From Acanthaster planci (lineage: Eukaryota > Echinodermata > Asteroidea > Valvatida > Acanthasteridae): a stretch of 64,000 nt of DNA. A program made the position numbers and the translations under genes. Of this stretch, positions 33,801-46,800 are shown in pieces; the stretch's first letter is position 1; every line of letters starts with the position of its first letter. The stretch lies in contig NW_019091460.1 in assembly GCF_001949145.1 (NCBI RefSeq), positions 305,108 through 369,107 on the forward strand. The letters are read 5' to 3'. The notes under the pieces are model-generated. The model was not told where the DNA came from, did no database searches, and saw only the letters and a program-made list of their open reading frames with translations.

Positions 33801-34809
33801 TTCATTTTGTTTGCATTAGAATTTTCTTATTTAATCTGAGACAGCCTGAATTATAACCATGTGTTATCAATTGCATTACATAAACAACCACAAAATTAAT
33901 ATTCCACTTTGTATCACAGGCAACTGTTTGCCGTACTGGCTCAACAGGAAAAAATCTGTCTTTGAGCATACAGAGTAAACCGTCTCTGATAACACAGCCG
34001 AACTAACGAGTTGGTGCAACAGGGCAGGTGTTGTCTACAACACTCTGCAGGAACAATGCCAATTGGGAACTGCCATCAGGGAGATTTGCCAAGATCATTA
34101 TATGTGTGAGGTGCGGCATAATTCTTGGTTAACCTTAACTGATCTAGGGCAATAGATCCCATGCAGTTGGTACTTGGTAACAGTTCCTTCAGTGTGGCAA
34201 GGAACCATTGAAAAACTGTGAAGTGCAATCCTTCCATAGACAGAATGTCATCATGGCGTTGGATTGCTCCGTAGGCAGACAGCTAGACCAGTGGTGTAAG
34301 GTTCTGATCCATGTCGTCGCATTTGGTTGGTTCTTTGATCAGTGGAGTCAAAGGGGCCACAGCGTATTGTAAAATGAAGAGATTGCCAACATAAGACATG
34401 ACAATTCACTTGATAGAGCACTTGTCAGGAATTAAGAGGTTACAGGCTCTTAACCCACTCAGGTAAATCTCCAGGTTAAAAAAGATTAATAAATCGCAGC
34501 TTCTTTATTCTTTGGCTTTTACATGACAGACCTTCTACAACCCCTTTTTTCATTAAGATGCTTTTCTTATTCTTGTTTTTAACGGCACAAATCTGATAAG
34601 CACCTGCGTCCAGCTTACTCTACCCTGTGATCAGATAAAAAATTGCAATCTTGAAAAAAATTAACAAATTCATTCGAATTTATCAATCATAATCTCTGAC
34701 AACCCGTACACCTTGATTTGCTTCACTTGCTTTGTTACTTTTCAGATGATCAGTTGAATATGTACATTATTAATTGACAGGTGTATGTACACTGTACATT
34801 ATGAGTACG
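18864..34809. other. ~16-kb gene-free interval between MSL2 and PPP2R3
   Basis: No open frame here resembles a known protein, and no spliceable family was recognised on either strand. It begins with the MSL2 3' UTR and ends with the PPP2R3 3' flank, where TTTATT (AATAAA on the minus strand) occurs at 34504-34509. Compared with the densely packed genes on both sides it is strikingly empty. Some sub-blocks, such as 22690-22950, 23820-24080 and 28480-28700, look higher in complexity and GC than their surroundings and are candidates for regulatory DNA. That is inference only. Confidence 0.6.
27368..27640. mobile_element. Possible degenerate G/C-tract-bounded repeat element
   Basis: Left edge gcatgggagtcgcggggg and right edge cctggagacgcccatggc are imperfect inverted copies, each followed inward by runs of G or C (about 27385-27400 and 27600-27610). 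This resembles a degenerate dispersed element with terminal inverted repeats, but the arms match poorly and no target-site duplication was seen. Confidence 0.3.
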
Positions 34810-37800
34810 TCAGAGTGGTATGCTGGATTTGAACTCAATGCCGTCATTATTATTGCCCACCCATTTATTATGCTGTGGGGGTTCCGACAACTTTATCTTC
34901 TGTTGGAGGTCAACGGTCAAGATCTCCTCATCCTCTGGCTCAAAGTCATCTGGGTAGTCTCTGTGAATATGACCAAAAAGATATCAATGACTAAGTGACA
35001 TTGACAGCATATCAGAGGAATGACCACAGCAACTTTGCTAATGCAATGAAATAACCAGACATATCAATAAACATACTTGCTAATGAATATATATGACACA
35101 GGCATGAGATATCAAAGGGCTACTTACACATCTTGAGGATTGTCGATTGATAAATATGTACATGTATGAGGTAAAATAGTCAGTGCCACTCATATCTTCA
35201 AGACTGCCGACTCATAAATGTGTATGAGGTATAACAGTCAGTGCTAGTTACATATCAACAGAACTATTTGCCATGAATATGTAAAAGTTATGACATCGCC
35301 ACATACATCCTCAGGACCACTGATCATGTGTATGCATGAGGTATATTGTCAGTGCTACTTATATATCTTCATGACTATTAGTTCATGAATATGTATGAGG
35401 TATAACAGTTCGTGCTACTTATGCTTCTTCAGGCCTACTGAATCATGAATATGTATGAGGTATAATAGTAAGTGCTATTTACACATCTTTGGGACTGCTG
35501 ATCATGAATATGTACGAGGTGTAAAGGTAAGCACGACTGACACATCATCAGGACTGCTGAATCATGAATATGTATGAGGTATAGTAGTTAGTGCTACTTA
35601 CACATCTTCAGGACTATTGGTTCCTTGCTGGGTTTCTTGAGCTCCTTCTTCTGCAACTAACAACTCATATTCTTCAGCTGCATATTTCTCCCAATCCGAG
35701 GGTTCTGGTTCTTCATTCTCAGCATCCTAGACACAACAGGAAGCAAATGAAACAAAGCATGAGGAAAGCAACGGAGCATGTCATTCCTTAGTAGTCGATG
35801 GTGACTGGTCTCTTGTCTCATTGTCTTCTTGCAAGAATTCACATCAGTATTATGTTCCTAAAAAGCCTTCGTGGAGTGAGTAAGGACAGCATCTGGCTCA
35901 AGGGAGCGCAAGCTTTGTACTCCTTGGTGAAAAATGAATCAATCTAGAAAGGAAAACTAACACTTGATAAGCAGATTGATGACTCATACGCTCTTATAAT
36001 ATTCCCTGGTGTGGAAAAAGCAAACATGGTAAAATGGATAGCCCAAGGACATGCAGAGTAGCAGGAACCAAAACCAATTTCTTGTAAACATCAAGACTGA
36101 AGCTATCAATCACAAATGGTGCTCTACACCTTAAACACGTTAATAACACTCGTCTCTCTTACACAGAAAAATTGAGTGAGTTTCTGATAATTTGTTGCCT
36201 CTGAAAACTTCAGGGGTTGGAGAGTAAGCAATGAACTATCTCACCCTGTTACAGGCAAACGGATCTCTCTGTTCATGCTCCAGGTATTTCTCTAGATTGA
36301 ACAGCGTGTCATAGAAGATGAAGGCTAGCTTGCATTGCTTGAGGTCTCGCAAGGAGATCCGATCAGGCCGTTGGGGCTTGACAAGATCTAGGAGCTGGGA
36401 AGGAAAGAGGAAAATCATCAAATCAGAATGGGGCAGGAAGATGTTTTGTCATCTCTAAGAAAGAGACTGGTTCTCAGACTGGCTCTTTCAGGTATTGACT
36501 ACACGATGAAATCTGTCATTGGATCTATCTTGACCCCCAACTGGTTAACCCTCCACAGGACTTGTTAAATGTTTCTCGTTTGATTGTTAGCATAAAAAAA
36601 ACTGTATTCAGCCATGAATCCAATAGGTCTGATCTCAAGATAAATGCATAAAATGTATACTTCATCTAATTGAAGAACAGACATCACCCACCTGACACAG
36701 GCAATCTTGGAATGGTAAAGTCTCAATCCCTAATGCTTCCATTTTACTGATCTGTTCTTCATAGAAGTATTCCAATTCATACATGGAGAGGAAACCATCT
36801 CCATCCATATCCATACAGCGGAACCAGTATTCAATGCTGAAACAGCCAAAGCAAAATAACATTTAATAGTTTGTTACAGTTTTGATGATGGCAACATGGT
36901 GCTTACGTGACTCTTTGTACAAGTGTTGACACCTATCGAGGAACTAGGTAACGATTATTCTGTATCGTCAGGCGAAGACATTAACCTAATCAGTCTCCTT
37001 ACAGGTGCCAATATGCAGTTCTTGAAGGGGAGGAGCGATTGTGATCAAATATCTTGCATAGAGACAGACGCGTAGTGGCACCTTGATGTGATTCAAACCC
37101 ACATGGATAACAATGCTCCATTGATTATGATTTACTTTCTGGAGGTGTTTATGTGGCAAAAGATTCACCCCAGGATAAAAGGAAGTGGCACACATGTAGA
37201 CAAATCACTACTGACCTCATTGGTGTCTTCTTATCTTCTTCAGAGATGATGAATGCCACAAACTCAGCATAGCTCATCCGACCTTCCCTTACAGACTCAG
37301 GACTTGAAATGAAATAAAAGAGTTACAGAAAAACTGAATAAAGCAAATGGCATATGGTTTTAGAAATGATTTACAATAAATCTACCAAAGTATTAATTCA
37401 TTTCTCAATCAGCGAATGTATTCATTGCTAAGAAATCCATGAATTGAATTATTATTTACCTGAGTACAGCGCCAGGGGAAAAGATCCTGTCTATGATCTT
37501 GGAAGAAAGAGCTCAAAGAAGAAGCAGAATTAACTTTCTAATTAATTTGAAGAAGTGAAGATAATGTCAATTTTTAAGAGGGAAAGGCACGGCAGGCAGC
37601 TTAAATGTAGTTGTGGCCACATGAAAAAATAATTAGTTCAGCATCAGTTCCCGCCTCAACAAATCTTGGTGCATATTTTTTTTATCTGTAAAAGTTGTCT
37701 TTTCTGATGTTCTTAGCCATCCCTCGTTGTTTCTACAACACCCACAAATTCTCGTGCATGCACAACATGCGACTTAAGTGCATACACACAACGTCATGTG

Positions 37801-40800
37801 CACTTCTGTAACGAGTCTGAAGTGAGCATGGCACTTTTGCTCCGTGGTTGTAGCAGTCCAGATCAGCATTCATACCAAAGTATTTAAAAAAACAAAACAA
37901 AACAAAACAAAAAAAACCTCTTTTTTTGCAAATACGACTGGTGCTAAACATTTTTTTTGCAGCCTAATATAAGAGGATCTTTCCTACATAGCAATGTCCA
38001 AATATTTTCATGGTGCTTTATGTGTAAATAAATTTAGTTAGTTCACTTTGATTCTAAATGTCCCAGAAGACTGCAACACTGCCCTCTATTGATGGCTAAA
38101 TAAATACTGCAGTTGTTGAATATGTATAAACACCACAAAGGTCGGCTTTGACAGAACAAAGAGTTACCATGATCATTGTGTCTGCTAAGATCCTTCTTAT
38201 CAATGAATAAGTCGTGATCAGTGTCCAACTCCCAGAACTTGCAGTAGATGACATAGAAGTGTTCATAGGAGAAATAATCTAAGATCTGATTGATGTCATC
38301 TTCCTCTTCAAGAAGTGCAATGACCTACAACCAGAGGATAAAACTGTGTCATTGAACTTGTACATCTTTCTTGGAAATCTTACAAATGAAGTCTTTCTCT
38401 TGGAAACCTCTCTTAAGTTGAGATATCAATGTTAAAATTATGATATAGTAATACTATGGTGCCCTAGTTGTCCATACTAGCAGTAGATGGTCAAATTTTA
38501 TGAGGATGTGGAACACATATCACAGCCCTGAAAACTGAATGACAACAGATGTGTGTATCAGGAATTAGCCCTAACCATGCTGAAGCCAACAAGGTTATGC
38601 AGGATTTCAATGGTCCCTAGGGGGTTAACCATGCTGAAGCCAACAAGGTTATGCAGGATTTCAATGGTCCCTAGGGGGTTAGGGCTAATAGAAGAGAGAG
38701 ACTCACCGACAGCAAGTTGCTTTTCCTGAGTTCTGGTAGCGTTATTCTACCATTCCATGTTCTGTTGACGCAGTAAAATATTCTCGCTATCACCTGATGG
38801 ACAAGAAGACTAACATGTAATTTTTTTCATCTCCTGTGCAGTTACACTCTCACTGTAAATTAACTTCCATCATTAAGTCATAAATGCCTTTAGTCATGTT
38901 TCTCTGAGTAATAGTGGTATGTGATAAAAACGTGATGTTAATGAAGATCAAGTTGAATAACAGTTGTCTTCGACACTGATGAAGAGATGCTCTACTCAAT
39001 GAAGTAATCCAAACACTACCACAACAGTTTGAAGATTTCAAGCTAAGCTCAATCCTGATCTTGAAAATGTCTCTGTTTAATCTTTCATCAGAACAGACAA
39101 ATATTTTGTATCAGAAACCAATGGATGAATTCAATTTTATGGATGAATCTCAAATCACATGAAATCAAAATCCTATTCCACTAGCCTGGCTGCTATCATT
39201 TGTTCATAACGTCATCATTCCATGTACTAGGCACAGTAATAAGAGCCTGTGAATCAATCACTGGATGACATCACCACATGTGCAATGGATGATTATCGTC
39301 AATCTAGTCTGCCCTCATGAATTTCAGTGAGGCTATTGTCTGAAGTCACTCCTTCGACACTGTTTGAACTCTACAAGGTGAGGTGTTTGACTCACGCCCA
39401 AGTGATAACATCAATCATGGTATCCCCATCAGGGGAACTGTGTGTGGTGCCATGGTTGAAGTATTAATACATGTCAAAGAGTGAAAGGTTAACTACTGTC
39501 TGACCTCTGACCTTTGATAAGCTCCCGGTCTAAACCTGGGACCTGTAACAGATCCATCAATGCTGCTCCCTGTTTGGCTCATAATCAACAAGGGTGGATT
39601 GTTGGAAATAGGTTTGGAAGGCAAGAAGCTTTTTAAGGAGTGTGCATCTGTGGCCTTAACCTTTTGACCTTTGACCTCAACAGCTGCATTTTGATGTCAG
39701 GACTGGGTATGTCTCATCCATTGTGATGGGCACAGCAACTGTACTATGACCGAACAGGTTAAAAAAAAGAAATGGGGGGAGGAACTCCAGTCAAACTGAC
39801 ATGTTAACGTACAGGGAATGTGATAGAACACACACATGAAAGCTTTTACTCCGTCTCCAAGACTGGGTTTTTAACATGTCATCTTTTTAAACTCAGAGTT
39901 AGAACTTTTGAGAGTAAGAACTTTGAACTAAGAAGGCCAGTTTGGAAGCATCTGACGATAATATCCAGACCAGGTTGGCATACTCCACCAAGATCACCAT
40001 AAATTACATCACAGAAACCAGACAGAATGATTGGAATGGTCTTTTTCACTATTCCTAAACATACATGCATTTGTGAAAAACAATCAGCACCAAATCTGAT
40101 CTGGGAGTATGCAGGCCAACATGGGACAAGAGGTATCAAGATTCCTTGCTTGTCCTTTAAAGAGGCCAAGGTGATTGAGAGTGATAAAGCTATCTATGCT
40201 AAGCCTTTAGTCTGTACTTATGCCTAGAGGGATAACTAACCAATCTCAGGGGACTCAAAATAGATCAACAATCATCAAGTCAAGATGCCCTCCCAACATT
40301 CATGTAACCTGCACACTCATTGGCTGAAAAGTTGCCAAGGGGTGGGGCTTCAGTGCTGTCACTCTACAGATGATAGATTCTGATTGGAGAACATACTAAA
40401 GGGAGAGTTTTGCAATGATCACCTGACAGAAGCTTGGTTTTGATTGGATGATTTAACGAAAGGGTTAACTGCAGAGATTTGATTGGTTAATTAAGTAGTA
40501 AATCAAGGTACATTTGAAAGAGAGTGATTTAAGAAACTCAAGCTCTGTCTAGGGAGTGGCAGTCATTCTTTTCAGTCTCATGCACCAGATCGAAGAAACA
40601 GCTAATGACTTCCTCTGCTCATCGCTGAGTAAGGTGTCACACTACAAGGAATACTACACTTCCAAGATTTAACAAATTCATTTCAACAGTGCCAGTTTGT
40701 AAGTACCAACACATTTGTGAATATTTTCCTTGAATGGTTACGTATGAATTGTTAAAACCTATACTAAGGCAGTTTATACAAATCTACAGGATTACAGGCA

Positions 40801-43800
40801 CAAGAAGTTGGGGTGCAGAAGCAGTCTTAATTTACACCTGTAGAGTTGAAATTTATGATAAGTCATTATGCATACTGTGGTTTGCCTGTGATAAGGCAGC
40901 AGCAAAAACAAACACCAACAAAAAGCAAAATAAACTTGTTGAAAAAAAATGAATTGATGTCAGCCAAAAGCCAAAAAACCTAAGATGCGTGTATTATTCT
41001 CTAAAGGTCAGATGGGATTTTTCTGATGTTTGCTAACGAGGGTTTTATATGGAAATAATTTAAAACATTTAACTCTCAACATTCCAATATGTTGAATTCT
41101 TTTCTATTTCAACTCATAAACAGTAATTATTTCTGTCTCAGTTTCTGTAAAGTCTTCTTTTTTCATTAACTATTGGCACAGTGACAACACCCCACACCGT
41201 TCTGAGCCCATTCAAGATGGTCCCCAAGACTTTATTGATTCTGGCCATCCTACCTTCCCTCATCATGGCCACGCCCCTACCGGAGGACCCAACATCAGGT
41301 GGGCATACACAGGAAACTGATTCAGATGTGGCGGAACACCCAGTGACAGATGGAATGAGGGACAATGTGACACAGGAACAAGAAAGCATGAATAGTGAGG
41401 GCATCACATCAGCCTTTGTATCAGCCTTGGTGACAAAAACAGTGACAAATGAGGTAAACAGCTCACAGCAGCTACGCATACGTCTCAATACAGAAGCACC
41501 ATCAGTCCCCACCGCTGTCATACCAAGCGCTGCCAATTCAACAAATGGGATAACAAACATGGTGACGGACACTGTGACAGAGGAATCATCTCAAGTGACC
41601 AATGTGGCATCCATGACAATTGATATGGTAATGGAACGTCCATCAGAACCTACATCTCGGCATGAAGTCACATCCTCTGAGTCTTATTCTACTCCTCTGC
41701 ACACAGGTGCAATAGACCCCACTGAGGAGACAGAATCAGACCTTGAAGACAGAATCACAGAGCATCTCTCAGAGATACCACCCATGGAGCACCTTCAGAC
41801 ATTATCCCTGCAGCCTCTTGAGAAAACTGTGGTGGAACAGATGATGACATTCCCTGCTGATCTTCAAGAAACAGCTCTGAGTCATCAGATACAAAATGTT
41901 ACACAACAGGCATTGACTGCTGGAATGACAGACCAAACACTCGGCAAAACAATCTTCAATAGATCCCATACCACTTTGATTCAAGCAACATCTCAAACCC
42001 AGCAGCTGGATTGGAATGAGAATGAAGGTGATATTAGCCAAACCCCTATCCACACCTCCATCCCAGCCTCCCTTCCAACCCAATCAAGAACCGTAGATTC
42101 ATCCCAGTCATCAACCCAAGCCCAAATACTAACGCAATCTCCAACAGAAACCCTCATCAAAATGCTTTCACCAACCTCAACAACAGTGACCCAAACTCAA
42201 TCAAGACAGGCTCTGAGCCAAAATCTAAACCTAACCCTGGCATCAAACCAAACCTCTCTCCCAACCCCAGCAGCAGATCCTATCCAATCTCCAGTCCAAA
42301 CAACCACTGAATCCTCAAGAACTTTCCCAACTCTGACACCAACCCAAATTACAGAAACACTAACTTTGTATGACAAACAATCCACCGCACAGACCCCCTT
42401 CCAAACTCGTGAGCAGACCCCAACACAATCAATCCCACAAACATCACCCTTTGCCACGCCTTCCCAATCTCATCCCACCACAAATGATTCCAGTCTTGCT
42501 ACCGAGACAGAACGGTCAGAGAGCAACACCCAGGTCATAGTTCAAATCATTGTTGATGGTGCCGAGGTAGGGCCTGGTTATGTAATCAATGGTATTAATG
42601 ACAATGGGAGAATTGAAGTGCATGTCTTTGTAAATACGCTTCCCCATCAATAAGAGAGTTCTTATATCAAAACTTACTGTTTGCCAAGTAACTTACGCTA
42701 TCCATACACAGTAAATGTTTCCAATTTTGTTTACATGTTTCAAACACTTCTAGCCATCTGTCTCTGTTTGCTACGGAACAAACTCCATTTAGCTGCTATC
42801 CAGCACTCAATGAGTACAAGTATGAAAGACCTATACGTTGATTTCAATTCAACTTCACGCATCTGAAATCTTCTTAATATTAGTTTTTCAAAAAGATTGA
42901 AAATTCAAAACAAATTTGTGCCACAAATGTGCTGAGTTACGTGATAGCTACCGGTATGTATGCAGTTTTCATGTTCTACCTGTACATGTGGTTTAAAATA
43001 AACAGCAATTGACACATGTTACTACTTATATTCAATTGCTCCAAACCCTATTTTAAAGTTAACTAGTGTCACAACAAAATCTTTCAAAAACCAACCGACT
43101 CACAACAGTCTGATCAACAAATCCAGTGTTGTACAAGAAATGATGCAAATGTTCAAGAGAAAACTGTCGATAAGTGAGTGTTACCATGGAACCGTACTTA
43201 CTGTATGTATATATCTGGAATGGAATTCTGGGGCATCAAGGAGAAAGGTGAGGCCAGGATGAGAGTCAACGACCTCCTAATAGAGGAAAAAAAAGAGAAA
43301 CAACAATAAAAGAAGACTATAAGAAACTTGATGTAAGAATGTTGATCACTCAAATCTTGTGAATTCTTCACAACTCACAAACAACTTCCTGACATAGAAA
43401 GTGACTTAGATCAACAGCCTTCCCAGAGAGTGAAGACAAAAATGTCAAAAACAACAACACTCGGCATAATTCTTATGTTAAAGGTTCAATGAAGGAAGAC
43501 GACTTTTACAACTTTAAAGTTGGAATTTGAAAGGATATGTAAACTTGTTCAAAATTTATGCTTTTAGAAGTAGACAAATGCACATTTAACAGAATAAAAA
43601 ATGAAGTAGTAGTACAGTGACTATTTCTTGTTTCTTTGAGTTCATGGACCAGTACGAAGTAGGACAGATTGAAGGTATTAATCTTTGAGATGCGCTATAC
43701 TGCTGAGATTGGCACGTCAATAGGTGTGTTGTGGTAAGCTTTAAGATGTCTGTCTGTCTCCTGAATGTCTTAAGATGCTGTGAAGGAGGCTAGACAGTCA

Positions 43801-46800
43801 GCAGGGAAGCTAATTATGACATTCTCAAGCAATGCCAGAATCGCTGCATGACTGTCGACTGTAACTGGTTTATTACAACTAGACATTCTAGCCACATTTA
43901 CATCAGTGTCTGTACAATATTGACAATGCTTTACAAGCGATAAACAGTGAACGACTGAGTGAAAAGTGTCTAAAAGTCTTTAGACAGATGGAGAGTTTAT
44001 TTTACAAAATGAGAAACACAAAAGAATATACTTTACACATAAATCAAACAAAAAATTTTGAGGGACTGTTCTAACTTTTTTCTAAAATCTTTAGGCAATA
44101 AACCTCAAAGTAAAGTTCTCCACATGGTCCAAACTAACATGCATCTGTAGCACTGTGACCGAACTCAGCTCCAGTGACAAGGTTGCAGAGCAAACATTAT
44201 TATGATTGCACAAAGCTGATAATGTTTCCTTAATACCTGAATAAATGGATAGAAGTCTTCTGGAACTAAATAACTGCAGCCTGGCTTGGCAAGAAGACGG
44301 AAAAACCTTGCAGCATCGTCATGGCAATCCCTGATTAACCTGAAGTCAAATCAAGAGGAAAAACTGGAATGAATGTCTCTGGAAAAACATTTAGCTGCCT
44401 GTTCATTAATGTTACACCGCTTTCCGGTGTTCAGAACTTCAGGTAAGGTACCAAGAACAAAGCCAATAAAATAATAGTCAACAAGTGCAGGGGGGGGGGA
44501 AAATGCCCCCATAACCCACTGGTGCCAAGCAAAATTAGATTTTACCATTACAAATGCAAAAATGCTTACATGGCCACGCAGCACAATGGTTGGTCCAACC
44601 AGGTCAAAATTAATCCATAAACCTGTTTATCAAAGAAGCTGAACAAAGTACAAAGACTCAGTAACCTAGGACACTATCTTATGTAAACACACTGGTGGAG
44701 ATATAGACTACTGCATGAATGGATGAGGTTTGGTTAATAATATCACATACCACCATGCACACCCCATACCATGAGGGCATTCCGGGAATGTTTGTCCACT
44801 GCAATTCTTCTTAAATCTATGCAATGGAACCATTCTACTTTTCATACATGTAGTTTGGTAGTGCAGACAACAGGGAAGGTAAGTTGGCGACATTGTCAGT
44901 TTGTTCACATCAACTAGCCACTAGTACTGTTAAACTTCGAGGTAGGCTACATATATTTATTTCAGGCAATATTTAGACAAGTTTTGGAAATCAAAATGAA
45001 GTCATCTCTGTGTTAGGGTTTCAATTTCAAATGATAACCTTCATTGTGGTCTTCAATTTAAGGATAGAAGTTGATTTTGTTTCAAGCTGTCTATTTATTT
45101 TCTTGACAATAACACAGCTTAAACAAAAGCATGCAAATGCTTTTCAGATTTGGTTGTACTTGCTAGAGGGGTAACTTTTAAAAACTGGAATTGTATTCCC
45201 TTTGAATAAGAATAAAATTGATCAAGTTGATGAATTTTCAAACGTCAAGCATAAATGTATGTATAGTTAAACATTAGGGAATCATCTGAATTTAAAAAAG
45301 ATCTGTGAGGGGATTTTTGAAGTCATTTTCCAATTTTTGATTAGATTTGTTTGACAGAAGTGACCTAAGACACAGCATCAACTCAACTTTGGAAATATTC
45401 AGCTGCACGTGGCTCATTGCTTCTGGACAGCCAGGAAGCTTCCACAAGAATGTCAAGAGAAACAACTCAAGTAATAGCCAGTGAAGAGAGTTGAATGATT
45501 CCTTCCAGAGACAGAGATGCATGTACTGTACAAAGCAAACTAAACTGATTACATGTAGTTTGGCAGAGAACTAAAGCAGGATAAGATGGCAGATTCATCA
45601 AGTCTGGCAGCAACTTCTACTTCCCAGCTCAGTCCTTTCAGCTCGGATCAGAGGACTGATGATGTTAATCTGGGGGCCAAAGATCAGTGGAGGCTAAGTG
45701 GTGAATTTGGCAGAAAGGGAAGTGGCCAAGAAGAATTCAATGGGACCTTTGGCATTGTTTCAACTCAACCCGGTGAGCTGGCTGTGGCAGATTACTGGAA
45801 CAAGCGAGTTATCATCTGCAGCAATGAGGGCCAACACAGGGGCATCATTCCACTATCAGAACGTAAATACTTTTCTGACCCTTGAGGAAAATATCAACAT
45901 GAACTTTTCTTCAAACCTGAAGGAGATGTCTATTGGTGGAACATTAATTATGAGCTTAATGTTTCCCTTTTCACATTTAAGCTTCTCCCTTTTTCTTTAC
46001 TCTTTTCCTTCTCCAGGTCCCCGTAATATTGCAGTAATCAACAAGATGTGCATGTTGGTGGTTGTAGATACCTCCAAGCACGTCAAAGTATTCAACACAG
46101 ACAAAGAACTGGCCTTCCAGTTTTCCACGGTGCCGCTGGCCGATATTGACAACATAGAAATAGACCTGCGGAGCATAGCAGTCAAGGCTGATGGTACCCT
46201 CATAGTGGGTGACATCAAGCGGATGGTATGGACTGAGCACATGCCCACTGATGGATTACTTCTACGCACCATAACAGTCCAGATAGCACCTTACTACCTT
46301 GCTGTTGATGACTCCACTGATAAAGTTGTGATCAGTGGATATGAAAATAAACAAGTGGATATCACTGATAGGAATGGGATTGTTCACTCCTCCATCAAGC
46401 CACTCATCAAAGGCCAACCGGTGGGCTGCTGCCTTGGTGTGCGTATCAACCAGTCAGGGATCTATGTTGGAGTCAGTAATGGTTGGAACAGTGCTGGTCA
46501 TATTCACCTCTACGATGCAAATGGGGTTTTCCTTGATTGTCTGGCCCAGGGGCTAACCTTCCCATTGGGAATTGCCTTCTCATCAGATGGCCAGTTGGCA
46601 GTGGCTGAGGGGTTCTCTGTCAAGATGTATGATAAAGCCTAATAAGACCCCTTAACTTGACAAGGATTCTTGTCTGTGCCACTGCTTCAAGTACATGTAC
46701 CCTACACATGTACCATAGATTGTACACACCACCAATGCAGCCTCAGGTATGGTAGATACTGATATCATAGCCCCATCCTCGTCATTATTACAATCCCAAT

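Noticed and set aside
41138-41572. 144-codon minus-strand frame
   Set aside because: Antisense shadow of the Ser/Thr-rich secreted protein; its Val/Cys/Ser-rich composition is what the complement of that coding sequence would give.
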